NCBI GenBank assembly: GCA_014138645.1
Contig: JACJIB010000004.1
Span: forward strand, 372,001 to 436,000
From: Methylorubrum thiocyanatum
GTDB taxonomy: Bacteria > Pseudomonadota > Alphaproteobacteria > Rhizobiales > Beijerinckiaceae
Direction: 5' to 3'
Length of the DNA: 64,000 nt
The translations under genes and the position numbers were made by a program. The notes under the pieces are model-generated. The model did no database searches, was not told where the DNA came from, and worked only from the letters and a program-made list of their open reading frames with translations. Shown here piece by piece: positions 63,142 through 64,000 of the stretch; positions within the stretch are counted from its first letter, which is position 1; each line of letters begins with the position of its first letter.

Positions 63142-64000
63142 TCAGAACTTGCGCACCAGCGGCGCCGGAGCGACGGCGGCCGGGGCATCCCACTGGTAGC
63201 GGAACCCGACCGAGACGACGTCGGCGCTGACGTCGGTGGAGGCCGCGAGCGGGATGTTGCCGATGTTGTAGTCGCGGCCGGGGCCCGCCAGGAGAAGGCC
63301 GCGGTCGAAGAAGGCGTGGGCGTAGCTGGCCGTCAGCAGCACCGTCTCGCTCCAGCGATAGCTGCCGCCGATCGAGACGACGTAGCGGTCGCTGTCGGGC
63401 AGGCGCGCCGAGCGGTTCGAGAAGTCGATCGGCACGTTGTCGTAGCCGAAGCCGGCCCGCAGGGTCAGGTTCGGCGACCAGTCGTACTCGGCACCGATCG
63501 AGTAGAAGAACGAGTCCTTGAAGTTGAGCGGCAGGTGGTTGACCGTCACGCCCAGCGCCCGCGAGACGATGCCGACATCGCCGAGCCTCGACCAGTTGTC
63601 CCACTCGAAGCCGAGATTGATCCGGGTGACCGGGTTGATCGCCTGGGTCAGGCCGACGCTGACCTTCTCGGGCGTGTTGAGGTTGGCCCGCACCTGCCCC
63701 AGGGCGATGGCCTGCCGCGGGTCGGGGAAGCCGATCGAGCCCTCGATGTCGTGGTGGACCGAGGAGCGGTAGCCGACGCCGATCGCCGTGCCGGCGGCGG
63801 GAGTGACCAGGACACCGGCGGTGAAGCCCACGCCCCAGGACTCGCCCTTGATGAAGCCCGACGGGTAGAGGCCCGGGAAGGTGCCGGGCACCGGCACGGC
63901 CTGGCGCAGGGTCAGGCGGAAATACTCGACGCTCGGGCCGGCGGCGACGGACAGCCAGTCGTTGACCTTGAAGCCGACCACCGGGTTGAAGGCCAGGGAG
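63142..64000 (-). CDS. FadL/OmpP1-type outer-membrane transport protein, N-terminus cut
   Basis: The frame is open to the right end of the window, so the start and signal peptide lie outside. The visible 285 residues form alternating amphipathic strands typical of the C-terminal two thirds of FadL: FKVNDWLSVAAGPSVEYF, WGVGFTAGVLVTPAAGTAIGVGYRSSVHHDIEG, RINLGFEWDNWSRL, LRAGFGYDNVPI, and SADVVSVGFRYQW near the end. FadL-family proteins take up long-chain fatty acids or other hydrophobic compounds. It converges on the dehydrogenase gene. Confidence 0.88.
   Translation of the reverse strand, partial: SLAFNPVVGFKVNDWLSVAAGPSVEYFRLTLRQAVPVPGTFPGLYPSGFIKGESWGVGFTAGVLVTPAAGTAIGVGYRSSVHHDIEGSIGFPDPRQAIALGQVRANLNTPEKVSVGLTQAINPVTRINLGFEWDNWSRLGDVGIVSRALGVTVNHLPLNFKDSFFYSIGAEYDWSPNLTLRAGFGYDNVPIDFSNRSARLPDSDRYVVSIGGSYRWSETVLLTASYAHAFFDRGLLLAGPGRDYNIGNIPLAASTDVSADVVSVGFRYQWDAPAAVAPAPLVRKF

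Overview
The window is high-GC alphaproteobacterial chromosome, most probably from Methylobacterium/Methylorubrum (Hyphomicrobiales). The evidence for this is the strong G/C bias at third codon positions, which produces very long antisense shadow frames, the rpsO-pnp and ftsK-lolA-xth gene orders, a likely hopanoid C-2 methylase, GGAAC-N16-CGTT promoters of the EcfG type, and hairpin-rich interspersed repeats. The genus is inferred from gene content; no 16S gene is present. I saw no phage, insertion sequence, CRISPR array or tRNA. Both ends cut genes: a membrane protein at the left and a FadL-type porin at the right.

Layout. 0-3 kb: a doxX-VOC pair resembling Bacillus catDE, divergent from a LysR regulator, then a PIN-type toxin-antitoxin pair. 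3-7.8 kb: uvrB with a long N-terminal extension, a small exported protein, a YidB-like protein and a glutathione transferase. 7.8-12.9 kb: a PAS hybrid histidine kinase, a stand-alone CheB-like esterase, an Rrf2 regulator with a perfect operator over its own start codon coupled to a thioredoxin-reductase-like enzyme, and a small lipoprotein. 13-23.4 kb: mutM, a YbdK-type ligase, a TauE exporter, der with a YfgM-like partner, nnrU, a secreted protein of unknown function, and ampG translationally coupled to an EcsC protein. 23.6-25.5 kb: a LOV histidine kinase with a single-domain response regulator behind an EcfG-like promoter. 25.5-35.6 kb: nadE, then ftsK-lolA-[GGDEF-EAL]-[BLUF]-xth. 35.7-44.5 kb: an amino-acid permease, rpsO-pnp, an internally deleted TonB receptor, and small stress and metabolic genes. 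44.7-54.5 kb: rplJ-rplL-rpoB-rpoC. 55-64 kb: a phosphate-type porin, a probable hpnP, an MHYT-PAS-GGDEF-EAL protein, a prephenate-dehydrogenase-like gene and fadL.

The most interesting theme is light sensing joined to second-messenger and stress control. A LOV kinase under a putative general-stress promoter lies about 9 kb from a BLUF photoreceptor that sits 17 nt behind a bifunctional-looking c-di-GMP enzyme. That pair is inserted between the housekeeping genes lolA and xth. A second c-di-GMP enzyme, with an MHYT membrane sensor, lies further right. The BLUF/GGDEF-EAL pair resembles the two-protein PapB-PapA system of Rhodopseudomonas palustris, but the enzyme keeps an intact GGDEF site as well as an intact EAL site.

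The intergenic DNA carries repeated structure: a hairpin with a conserved GTGGAnACCGG loop and a covarying stem (two copies), a CGTCATTCCGGGG-type inverted repeat (one full copy and one half copy), and two clusters of GC hairpins, one of which supplies the last codons of the amino-acid permease. Start sites are my choice from start codons, Shine-Dalgarno spacing and family alignment from memory, and several are uncertain by a few codons.
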